A stretch of DNA of 8,867 bases. Source: an uncultured Flavobacteriales bacterium. Its GTDB lineage: Bacteria > Bacteroidota > Bacteroidia > Flavobacteriales > UBA7430. Positions 1-6,020 of the stretch are shown here, one piece after another. Location: assembly GCA_913041775.1 (NCBI GenBank), contig CAJWJW010000050.1:1-8867 (forward strand). The letters run 5' to 3'. The notes beneath the pieces are model-generated. The model ran no database searches, was not told the DNA's origin, and worked only from the letters and a program-made list of their open reading frames with translations. How positions within the stretch are numbered: position 1 is the stretch's first letter; every line of letters begins with the position of its first letter. A program made the position numbers and the translations under genes.

Positions 1-14
1 AAAAAAAATATTCT

Positions 15-845
15 TTGAAAAGAACAGTCAATTGTAAGGGAAATTTAATCGATTTAAGCATTCCTAAAATTATGGGAATCATAAATTTTACGCCAGATTC
101 TTTTTACACCGAAAGTAGAGTGTTAGATTTCAGCAACTTACTAAGTAAAATTGAGTTGATGGTAAAGGAAGGAGCTACTTTTATAGATATTGGTGCTTAT
201 TCCTCTCGTCCGGGCGCAGCATTTGTTTCTATAGAAGATGAAAAACAGCGTTTATTGCCCGCTTTGGGAAGTATCGTAAAAGAATTTCCGGAGCTATTAA
301 TTTCGGTAGACACGTTTAGATCTAAAATAGCATCAGAAGCTATAGATAGTGGTGCTTGTATGGTAAACGATATTTCGGGAGGTAATTTAGATACAGATAT
401 GTTTGACTTAGTAGCTAAAAAGCAAGTTCCTTATATACTAATGCACATGAGAGGGACTCCACAAACTATGAATTCCTTAAACAGCTACGATCATTTAATT
501 CTCGATACGATCTCTGAACTTCAGAAGAAAGTTAAAATACTTAACAATCTAGGCTTAAACGATCTTATAATCGATCCAGGTTTAGGCTTTGCTAAAGACT
601 TAAATCAAAATTATGAAATTGTAAAACACCTAAAAAGCTTTGAATGTTTAGGGCATCCATTACTAATTGGTGCATCTCGTAAATCTATGATTTACAAACA
701 CCTAAATATAAGCCCTGAAGAGGCCTTAAACGGTAGTACAGTTGTGCATACAGCGAGTTTACTTAATGGCGCGTCTATACTTAGAGTACACGATGTAAAA
801 GCTGCGGTAGAAGCAGTAAAAATTACTAACTTGTTGAAAAATTAA
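15..845 (+). CDS. folP: Dihydropteroate synthase (folate biosynthesis)
   Basis: Condenses 6-hydroxymethyl-7,8-dihydropterin pyrophosphate with p-aminobenzoate to give dihydropteroate, in the cytoplasm; this is the sulfonamide target. The 276 residues match the usual family length (E. coli FolP is 282) and carry the TIM-barrel signatures in order: MGIINFTPDSFY (20-31), YSSRPGA (62-68, where proteobacteria have ESTRPGA), SVDT (97-100), the VNDISGG loop (117-123), DPGLGFAK (187-194), GASRKS (219-224) and the C-terminal RVHD (257-260). All pterin, phosphate and pABA-site motifs look intact. The start is uncertain. TTG at 15 gives an N-terminus aligning with homologues as I remember them (short lead into NCKGNLIDL), but the frame is open to the left edge of the window (K-K-Y-S precede it), so the true start could lie upstream. 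There is no visible Shine-Dalgarno. The stop is two bases before dacA, implying one operon. Identity is very secure; the exact 5' end is not. Confidence 0.95.
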   Translation: MKRTVNCKGNLIDLSIPKIMGIINFTPDSFYTESRVLDFSNLLSKIELMVKEGATFIDIGAYSSRPGAAFVSIEDEKQRLLPALGSIVKEFPELLISVDTFRSKIASEAIDSGACMVNDISGGNLDTDMFDLVAKKQVPYILMHMRGTPQTMNSLNSYDHLILDTISELQKKVKILNNLGLNDLIIDPGLGFAKDLNQNYEIVKHLKSFECLGHPLLIGASRKSMIYKHLNISPEEALNGSTVVHTASLLNGASILRVHDVKAAVEAVKITNLLKN

Positions 846-847
846 AA

Positions 848-1621
848 TTGGGATTTTTAGACTTCGACTTATTAGATTTACTAGATATCATTCTAGTTTC
901 AGCACTTCTATACCAGCTATACAAACTGGTACAAGGAACGGTAGCAATTAAAATTTTTATTGGATTAACATCCACTTATTTATTTTGGAAATTAGTGGGA
1001 GCGCTTCAGATGGAAGTTCTCACTGAGATCTTAGGACAATTTATTGGAGTTGGTGTATTGGCTGTAATAATTGTATTTCAACAAGAAATAAGAAAATTCT
1101 TATTACTAATTGGAACCACGAGTTTTTCTAATAAGGGTGAGTTTTTTAATTGGATTGCCAAGCCAAAAAAATCGGTATCACTAGATATAAATGCTATTCA
1201 AACAGCATTTAGTTCCATGTCGAAAACAAAAACGGGTGCTTTAATAATTATTACACGCAATACTGAACTGGGTACCTATGAAGGTTCTGGTGAAAAAATA
1301 AATTCGAAGGTTGGAGCAGCGGTATTGGAAAGTATATTTTTTAAAAACAGCCCATTACACGATGGCGCAGTAATAATACGTAAGAACGAGGTTATAGCCG
1401 CAAGGTGTGTACTCCCAGTGTCAGACTTAGTTAGCTTACCTACACATATGGGCTTAAGACATAGATCTGCAGCAAGTATAACAGAAATGACCGATGCATT
1501 AGCCTTAATTGTTTCTGAAGAAACAGGGAGGATTGCTTATTTTAAGCAAGGTCGATTAAAGGAAAATATAAGTCTAGCGGATTTAGAAACTTATTTACGC
1601 AGAGATTTAAAAAATAGTTAA
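848..1621 (+). CDS. dacA: CdaA-type membrane diadenylate cyclase (c-di-AMP synthase)
   Basis: Makes cyclic di-AMP from two ATP at the inner membrane. The 257 residues show the CdaA layout: three hydrophobic N-terminal segments (about 10-28, 32-53 and 62-78), a short basic linker, then a DAC (DisA_N) domain with HDGA (171-174, metal and nucleotide site) and RHRSAA (204-209). Both catalytic motifs are intact, so the enzyme should be active. The start is TTG at 848. The frame has a stop at 827-829 and no other start codon between it and 848, while the next ATG (about 1010) would remove two membrane segments and the conserved FLDF beginning, so TTG is effectively forced. It lies two bases after folP, so coupled translation from the folP transcript is likely. 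No cdaR (YbbR) or glmM partner is adjacent, unlike the Firmicutes arrangement. Its 3' end overlaps the convergent pdxH. Confidence 0.94.
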   Translation: MGFLDFDLLDLLDIILVSALLYQLYKLVQGTVAIKIFIGLTSTYLFWKLVGALQMEVLTEILGQFIGVGVLAVIIVFQQEIRKFLLLIGTTSFSNKGEFFNWIAKPKKSVSLDINAIQTAFSSMSKTKTGALIIITRNTELGTYEGSGEKINSKVGAAVLESIFFKNSPLHDGAVIIRKNEVIAARCVLPVSDLVSLPTHMGLRHRSAASITEMTDALALIVSEETGRIAYFKQGRLKENISLADLETYLRRDLKNS

Positions 1622-2256
1622 GGAGCTAAACGTTCAATTTGCCAAACACCCTCAACTTCTTGGTATAAAAAACGATCGTGTAAACGAGAGGTACGTCCTT
1701 GCCAAAACTCTACCGAAGTAGGTTTTAAAACATAACCGCCCCAATGCTGAGGTTTGGGAATTTCTTTATTTTCATACAACTTTTCTAACCTATCAACTTC
1801 ATTTGTTAAATCTTCTCGATGCTTAACTACAGAACTTTGCTGTGAGGCTAATGCAGAAATTTGACTTGCTCGAGGTCGAGAGTGAAAATAAGCATTCGAT
1901 AAATTCTCTTCAATTTTTTCTACACAACCGGTAACACGGATTTGCTGTTCTAGTTCTTGCCAAAAAAAGGTTAAGCATGCATTAGGGTTAATTGCTAAGT
2001 CGTTTCCCTTAGAACTATTGTAATTGGTGAAGAAAGTAAAACCGCCATTTTCAATTCCTTTAAGTAATAAAACACGAGCACTAGGAATACCTTTAGGTGA
2101 AACTGTAGAAAGTACCATTGCATTAACTTCCGAAACCTGCGTTTTTAATGCGTGATTAAGCCAATCGTTAAACTGGTCTAAAGGATTGTCTTTTAATCCA
2201 AATTCATCAATAGAGAATTTAGTATAATCGATGCGTATGTCAGCAATATTCTTCAT
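1618..2256 (-). CDS. pdxH: Pyridoxamine/pyridoxine 5'-phosphate oxidase
   Basis: FMN-dependent oxidation of pyridoxine or pyridoxamine 5'-phosphate to pyridoxal 5'-phosphate, the last step of PLP synthesis and salvage; a cytoplasmic homodimer. Numbered from the ATG at 2256 (212 residues; E. coli PdxH is 218), the visible blocks are ARVLLLKG (60-67) and TFFTNYNSSKG (74-84) for FMN binding, WQELEQQIRVTG (99-110), the SRPRASQISA stretch (126-135), and the C-terminal EFWQG...RLHDRFLY (183-198) with the Arg and His that contact the substrate (equivalent to E. coli R197 and H199). It ends in the family-typical ERLAP. A second in-frame ATG at 2262 would add Met-Tyr. I prefer 2256 because the predicted promoter box ends at 2277, leaving a leader of about 15 nt, and because MKNIAD resembles homologues. 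It is divergent from yqgE and its stop overlaps that of dacA. Confidence 0.95.
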   Translation of the reverse strand: MKNIADIRIDYTKFSIDEFGLKDNPLDQFNDWLNHALKTQVSEVNAMVLSTVSPKGIPSARVLLLKGIENGGFTFFTNYNSSKGNDLAINPNACLTFFWQELEQQIRVTGCVEKIEENLSNAYFHSRPRASQISALASQQSSVVKHREDLTNEVDRLEKLYENKEIPKPQHWGGYVLKPTSVEFWQGRTSRLHDRFLYQEVEGVWQIERLAP

Positions 2257-2276
2257 GTACATGAAATCTGTTTAGG

Positions 2277-2304
2277 CAAAAGTAATCATAGAATTTGGAA
2301 TCAA
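2277..2304 (-). promoter_or_regulatory. Predicted Bacteroidota promoter of pdxH
   Basis: On the - strand, TTG (2304-2302), 17 bases, then TACTTTTG (2284-2277), an exact match to the Bacteroidota -7 consensus TAnnTTTG with a TTG -33 element inside the accepted spacing. Transcription would begin near 2271, giving pdxH a leader of only about 9 nt (ATG 2262) or 15 nt (ATG 2256). This is a sequence match only. Confidence 0.6.
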
Positions 2305-2325
2305 ATATGAGAAAACTTACATTTA
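2295..2325 (+). promoter_or_regulatory. Predicted Bacteroidota promoter of yqgE
   Basis: TTG (2295-2297), 20 bases, then TACATTTA (2318-2325), one mismatch to TAnnTTTG in the last base. Transcription would begin near 2331, giving a leader of about 30 nt. Its -33 element falls inside the spacer of the divergent pdxH promoter, so the two polymerases would compete for the same DNA. It is weaker than the pdxH match. Confidence 0.4.
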
Positions 2326-2360
2326 AAATGAATTTAGTGACTAATTAAAATTTATAAAAT

Positions 2361-2924
2361 ATGAAAACTATAATTAAGCCGCAGCTCAACAAAGGTAAAC
2401 TACTTATATCTCAACCACTTATCAATGATGAGTTTTTTCATAACTCTGTCGTTTTTCTCTCGGAATACACTGATGAGGGCGTAGTCGGATTTATAGTAAA
2501 CAAGCCGTTAAATTTAGACATCTGCAATTTAATCGATGGTTTTCCCGAATTTGACACCACAATTTTTTATGGAGGACCTGTAGAAACTGACAGTCTCTAT
2601 TTTATTCATAGAGCTCCAAAAAAAATAACAGGTAGTGTACATATCACAAAAGATTTATATTGGGGTGGCAGTTTTGATCAGGTGAAAAGTCTTATCCAGA
2701 ATGGAGGACTAGAACCTACAGATATTCGTTTTTTCTTAGGCTACTCTGGATGGGGAAAAGAACAATTAGACGAGGAAATAATTTCAGAGTCGTGGTTAGT
2801 AGACGAAACCGAAAATTCTCTTTTTGATTCGGATATAGAGCAATTATGGAAAAATTGCCTAAAGAATAAAGGGAAAGAATTTCAACTGTGGGATAATGCA
2901 CCAAAAGACATTAGACTCAATTAA
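2361..2924 (+). CDS. yqgE: YqgE/AlgH family protein (UPF0301)
   Basis: Member of the YqgE/AlgH family. AlgH was named in Pseudomonas as a transcriptional regulator, but no biochemical activity is settled and there is no recognisable DNA-binding domain. The 187 residues are the normal family length. Diagnostic blocks are GKLLISQP (12-19) with FFHNSVVFL (25-33), the GFIVNKP stretch (43-49), GGPVETDSLYFIH (71-83) and FLGYSGWGKEQLDEE (125-139). There is no signal peptide or membrane segment, so it is presumably cytoplasmic. It starts at ATG 2361 after an A/T-rich leader without a Shine-Dalgarno, and has its own predicted promoter. It converges on the aminotransferase gene with one base between the stop codons, leaving no room for a separate terminator. 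Family assignment is firm; function is not. Confidence 0.93.
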   Translation: MKTIIKPQLNKGKLLISQPLINDEFFHNSVVFLSEYTDEGVVGFIVNKPLNLDICNLIDGFPEFDTTIFYGGPVETDSLYFIHRAPKKITGSVHITKDLYWGGSFDQVKSLIQNGGLEPTDIRFFLGYSGWGKEQLDEEIISESWLVDETENSLFDSDIEQLWKNCLKNKGKEFQLWDNAPKDIRLN

Positions 2925-2925
2925 T

Positions 2926-3747
2926 TTATAAATCTGCATGCTTCATTTTAAGAATATCAGTAAATTCATTAGTATAACATTTCTTTTTATACGACTTTAC
3001 CGACTGAATACCTTTAATAGAATTTGTTAAAAATACTTCATCTGCTTTAATCAATTCGAAAGTTTTCATTTCTTTCTCCTCTATGGAAATACCCCAATTA
3101 GTAGCGTTTTCAAAAATTTGCTTTCTAATAATGCCATCTACACAACCTGATTCTAATGACGGAGTATAGATAACTTCATCTTTTACCACAAAAATATTAG
3201 AGGCAGTCGTTTCACACATAAAAGACGATGAATTGAGAATTATAGCCTCATCTAATTGGTTTTCTTCTGCAAATATTGCAGAAAGTACGCTTACTATAGA
3301 ATTAACCCCTTTTGTATTAGACAAAGGCTGAGAAGCTTTTAAATGATCGTGAAAAACATCAATTACTAAACCTTTATCAGTTTCTGAAACTAGAAGCTCC
3401 TCAACTTCGATTAAATACTCCAGAGCTCTGTCTTTAGGAGTATATAAGCCACCATCAGTTCTAAAAAGACTTAATCTAACACGCGCCTTTTTTGCACTTA
3501 AATTTGCCGAGTCTAAAGTCTTTATTACTTCCTCTTCCATGAAATCCATATTTAAATGAATTGGGATTTCCATTCTCAATAAACAAGCACCACCCATCAT
3601 TCTAAAATAATGGTCTTCCCAAAACTTTAGAGTTCTGTTTTCGAATAAGATGGTTTCAAACAATTGATCCCCGTATGAAAAGGCTCTGTTTCCAGCTTTA
3701 AAAATCGGCGTTGACTTAGGTAAAAGGTTTCCGTTTAAATTGATCAT
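2926..3747 (-). CDS. Class IV (fold-type IV) PLP-dependent aminotransferase, possibly aminodeoxychorismate lyase
   Basis: A fold-type IV PLP enzyme of 273 residues, the family that includes branched-chain and D-amino-acid aminotransferases and 4-amino-4-deoxychorismate lyase (PabC). Seen: the N-terminal block GNRAFSYGDQLFETI (19-33), the presumed Schiff-base lysine K146 in NTKGVNSIV, CETTASNIFVV (178-188) with E179 contacting the PLP ring nitrogen, GCVDGIIRK (201-209), and the phosphate-binding TNSIKGIQSV (241-250). Substrate cannot be read from these motifs. A PabC role would supply p-aminobenzoate to FolP, encoded about 2 kb away on the other strand, but that is inference; a D-amino-acid or branched-chain enzyme remains possible. 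The ATG (3747) shares its A with the TAA stop of the upstream HAD gene, so the two are co-transcribed and probably translationally coupled. Confidence 0.88.
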   Translation of the reverse strand: MINLNGNLLPKSTPIFKAGNRAFSYGDQLFETILFENRTLKFWEDHYFRMMGGACLLRMEIPIHLNMDFMEEEVIKTLDSANLSAKKARVRLSLFRTDGGLYTPKDRALEYLIEVEELLVSETDKGLVIDVFHDHLKASQPLSNTKGVNSIVSVLSAIFAEENQLDEAIILNSSSFMCETTASNIFVVKDEVIYTPSLESGCVDGIIRKQIFENATNWGISIEEKEMKTFELIKADEVFLTNSIKGIQSVKSYKKKCYTNEFTDILKMKHADL

Positions 3748-4223
3748 TATAAAGAAATAAGAGTATTTAGGTTTGTGTTAGCTACTATTTTAATTCCTTT
3801 GAGGCCAACCTTTTCGGCAGCTTCAATATCACGTAAGCTATCGCCAATTAAGAAAGAATCATTTATCGAGACATTGTATCTAGCTATCAATTTCTCTAGC
3901 ATTAAAGAATCGGGTTTTCTACAAATACATGCTTCAATAGAATTATGATGAGGACAGAACGAAATCGATAATAAATCGAGATTTCGTTTTGCGAACCAGT
4001 CGTATAAAAAAACATTAATTTTATAGACATGTTCTTTAGTATAGCGATGTTTAGAAATACCTCCCTGATTCGTTATTACCGAAAAAGAGTAGCCTTTTTG
4101 TGCCCAATAACGCAAAGCAGATTCCAATCCAGGATTTATAATAAAAGAATCTAAATGATAAACATAGTCACCTACTTCTTTATTAATTACTCCATCTCTA
4201 TCTAAAAAAATTACTTTTTTCAT
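3747..4223 (-). CDS. HAD-IIIA phosphatase, GmhB/HisB-N type
   Basis: Small cytoplasmic phosphatase of the HAD superfamily, subfamily IIIA, resembling D-glycero-D-manno-heptose-1,7-bisphosphate 7-phosphatase (GmhB) and histidinol phosphatase. Of 158 residues, motif I is DRDGVIN (8-14; nucleophile D8, acid/base D10), motif II is TNQGGI (51-56), motif III uses K103 in CRKP, and motif IV is GDSLRD (127-132). The structural zinc site of this group is visible as C90-x-H92 with C99-x-C101. It lacks a cap domain, and its length is somewhat below GmhB of about 190. GmhB-type heptose metabolism for LPS is the usual annotation, but the specificity loop alone cannot separate heptose from histidinol or other sugar phosphates. 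A TAnnTTTG box ends four bases before its ATG, so its message may be leaderless. The stop overlaps the aminotransferase start (TAATG). Confidence 0.88.
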   Translation of the reverse strand: MKKVIFLDRDGVINKEVGDYVYHLDSFIINPGLESALRYWAQKGYSFSVITNQGGISKHRYTKEHVYKINVFLYDWFAKRNLDLLSISFCPHHNSIEACICRKPDSLMLEKLIARYNVSINDSFLIGDSLRDIEAAEKVGLKGIKIVANTNLNTLISL

Positions 4224-4227
4224 GGAA

Positions 4228-4235
4228 CAAAAATA
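4228..4235 (-). promoter_or_regulatory. Possible -7 promoter box very close to the HAD gene start
   Basis: TATTTTTG on the - strand fits TAnnTTTG exactly and ends four bases before the ATG at 4223. With the usual few-base distance to the start site, transcription would begin at or next to the ATG, implying a leaderless message for the HAD-aminotransferase pair. No TTG lies at the proper -33 distance, so this may be a chance match in A/T-rich DNA. Confidence 0.33.
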
Positions 4236-4271
4236 GACTTATAAATGCTATAAAATTAATTAGAACACACT

Positions 4272-4730
4272 TTACTTCTTCGAAGTATAAAGCATTCCCA
4301 TATGCGGGATATTATCTTCTAAGTACTCCTCTCCGAATTCAACAAAACCTAAAGTATTGTAAAAGTTAAGTAAATATTTTTGAGCTGAAATTCGAATATT
4401 AGAAGAAGGATAAGTAGCATTACAAAATTCTATTCCACGATTCATTAATTCTATTCCATAACCTTTTTTACGGCTACATAATTTGGTTAAAACTCTTCCA
4501 ATAGAAGGTTCTGAATAGCTTATACCAGGATTTACAATTCTTAAATATGCAACTAAAACTCCACCTTCATAGCCCATTAAATGGTGTGATTCTTTGTCTT
4601 TCGCATCACAATCTTGATAAAGACAATTTTGTTCCATTATAAAAACCTCTTGTCTAACATGGTACATATCAAAAATTTGATTTCTAGATAATTCAAAAAA
4701 TGAGCAAACAGTCCATTGTAGATTAGACAT
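4272..4730 (-). CDS. ElaA-like GNAT family N-acetyltransferase
   Basis: GNAT-fold acetyltransferase of 152 residues most like E. coli ElaA. Seen: the ElaA-style opening W-x(6)-L into MYHVRQEVFIMEQNCLYQD (22-40), the segment leading through CDAKDKESHH (41-50), the strand ending in AYLRIV (61-66), then SIGRVLTKLCSRKKGYGIELM (76-96), which includes the acetyl-CoA pyrophosphate loop R87-x-x-G90-x-G92, and the C-terminal NFYNTLGFVEFGEEYLED (122-139). The acceptor substrate of the ElaA group is unknown, so only the acetyl-transfer chemistry can be stated. It sits alone between the pdhC terminator and the HAD gene, with 48 bases to the latter. I see no convincing promoter in the 67 bases before it, so it may depend on read-through from pdhC or on an unrecognised promoter. 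Confidence 0.88.
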   Translation of the reverse strand: MSNLQWTVCSFFELSRNQIFDMYHVRQEVFIMEQNCLYQDCDAKDKESHHLMGYEGGVLVAYLRIVNPGISYSEPSIGRVLTKLCSRKKGYGIELMNRGIEFCNATYPSSNIRISAQKYLLNFYNTLGFVEFGEEYLEDNIPHMGMLYTSKK

Positions 4731-4764
4731 AAGAAGGAATTAGAGAATTGAAAATACAGGTTAT

Positions 4765-4796
4765 AATAAAAGGTCTCCTAATGGAAACCTTTTATT
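4765..4796 (-). terminator. Rho-independent-type hairpin after pdhC
   Basis: Inverted repeat starting two bases past the pdhC stop: a 10-bp outer stem AATAAAAGGT (4765-4774) against ACCTTTTATT (4787-4796), one C/A mismatch (4775/4786), then a 3-bp TCC/GGA inner stem closing a four-base loop (4779-4782). Read from the - strand the 3' arm is U-rich (ACCUUUUAUU). Read from + it is followed by TTTATTT, so it could work in both directions. It separates pdhA-pdhC from the downstream acetyltransferase gene. Confidence 0.78.
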
Positions 4797-4797
4797 T

Positions 4798-6018
4798 TTA
4801 TTTAAGCATCGTTACAGGATTCTGTAAATATGTTTTTAGCGTATTAAGGAAAGCTGCTCCGGATGCACCATCAACAACGCGATGGTCGCATGAAAGAGTC
4901 AGTTTCATTAAATTACCTGGTACAACTTGTCCGTCTTTTACAACTGGAACTTGTTGAATACCTCCAACAGCAAGAATACATGCGTCGGGCGTATTTATAA
5001 TAGCAGTAAACTCATCAATTCCAAACATACCTAAGTTAGAAATAGTAAATGTACTACCCTCCCAGTCTTCAGGTTGTAATTTTTTATCTTTTGCTTTTTT
5101 AGCAAATTCTTTTACTTCACCAGAAATGTCAGAAAGAGACTTTGTGTCTGTGTAACGAACTACAGGAACTAAAAGTCCATCTTCAATAGCTATAGCAACC
5201 CCAACATTTACATGATGATTGCGACGAATTACATCTTCTCTCCAAGAAGAATTTACCGTTGGATGTTCTCTAAGTGCCATGGCACAAGCTTTAACAACTA
5301 AATCGTTGAAAGAAACTTTAGTATCTGGTAATGCATTAATTGCTTTACGAGCAACAATTGCATTATCCATATCTACAGAAATAGAAAGGTAAAAATGAGG
5401 AGCAGAGAATTTAGACTCTGCTAATCTACGAGCAATAACCTTACGCATTTGCGATACAGGCTCTTCGGAATATGACTCTAGATATTCTATACTATTAGCT
5501 ACTGGAGCTTGATAGTTATCAACGTCTCTTTTTATAACTCTACCGCCATCACCAGAACCAGTAATTGAAGAAATATCAATACCTTTTTCATCTGCCAATC
5601 TTTTAGCTAATGGTGAAGCAACGATTCTACCGTCTATTAGCTTTTTAGCCTTTACAGGGGCATTAGCAGTAACAGTAGGTTCAACTTCAATTTTCACTTC
5701 AGCAACAGGAGTATTTACCTCCTTTACTTCAGGTGTTTCTGGACTAGCATCAGCTTCAACTAAAGCAGTTACATCTTCTCCAGCTTCACCTAAAATAGCA
5801 AGTATACAATCTACAGCAGCAGTTTCAGACTCTCCTACTCCAATGTGTAATAGTACACCTTCTTGGAAAGATTCAAACTCCATTGTAGCTTTATCAGTTT
5901 CAATTTCTGCTAGTAAATCACCTTCAGAAATAGCATCACCTACTTTTTTATGCCACTTCGCTACTGTACCTTCGGTCATAGTATCGCTCAAACGCGGCAT
6001 GCGTACAATTTCAGCCAT
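4798..6018 (-). CDS. pdhC: Pyruvate dehydrogenase complex E2 (dihydrolipoamide acetyltransferase), single lipoyl domain
   Basis: Core of the pyruvate dehydrogenase complex; transfers the acetyl group from its lipoyl arm to CoA. Domains over 406 residues: one lipoyl domain (about 1-78, lipoylated K43 in ETDKATMEFES), an acidic and Ala/Pro/Val-rich flexible linker (about 85-128), a peripheral-subunit-binding domain (131-168, IVASPLAKRLADEKG through GGRVIKRDV), and a catalytic domain (about 185-406) with the active-site HRVVDG (H379, D383) and FTISNLGMFGIDEF (324-337). Pairing with an E1 alpha gene two bases upstream points to pyruvate rather than 2-oxoglutarate, although E2 of branched-chain complexes is similar. 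E2s of flavobacteria that I recall often carry two lipoyl domains and exceed 500 residues, so the single copy deserves note. The reading frame shows no sign of disruption. A hairpin terminator follows immediately. Confidence 0.95.
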   Translation of the reverse strand: MAEIVRMPRLSDTMTEGTVAKWHKKVGDAISEGDLLAEIETDKATMEFESFQEGVLLHIGVGESETAAVDCILAILGEAGEDVTALVEADASPETPEVKEVNTPVAEVKIEVEPTVTANAPVKAKKLIDGRIVASPLAKRLADEKGIDISSITGSGDGGRVIKRDVDNYQAPVANSIEYLESYSEEPVSQMRKVIARRLAESKFSAPHFYLSISVDMDNAIVARKAINALPDTKVSFNDLVVKACAMALREHPTVNSSWREDVIRRNHHVNVGVAIAIEDGLLVPVVRYTDTKSLSDISGEVKEFAKKAKDKKLQPEDWEGSTFTISNLGMFGIDEFTAIINTPDACILAVGGIQQVPVVKDGQVVPGNLMKLTLSCDHRVVDGASGAAFLNTLKTYLQNPVTMLK

Positions 6019-6020
6019 AA

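Noticed and set aside
4731..4764. Possible promoter (TATTTTCA) before the acetyltransferase gene
   Set aside because: Two mismatches to TAnnTTTG in its most conserved part and no TTG at -33, so not supportable.
4748..4957. Open frame on the + strand spanning the pdhC 3' end and terminator
   Set aside because: It is antisense to pdhC and its hairpin, its translation is low-complexity and unlike any family I know, and there is no promoter-like element before it.
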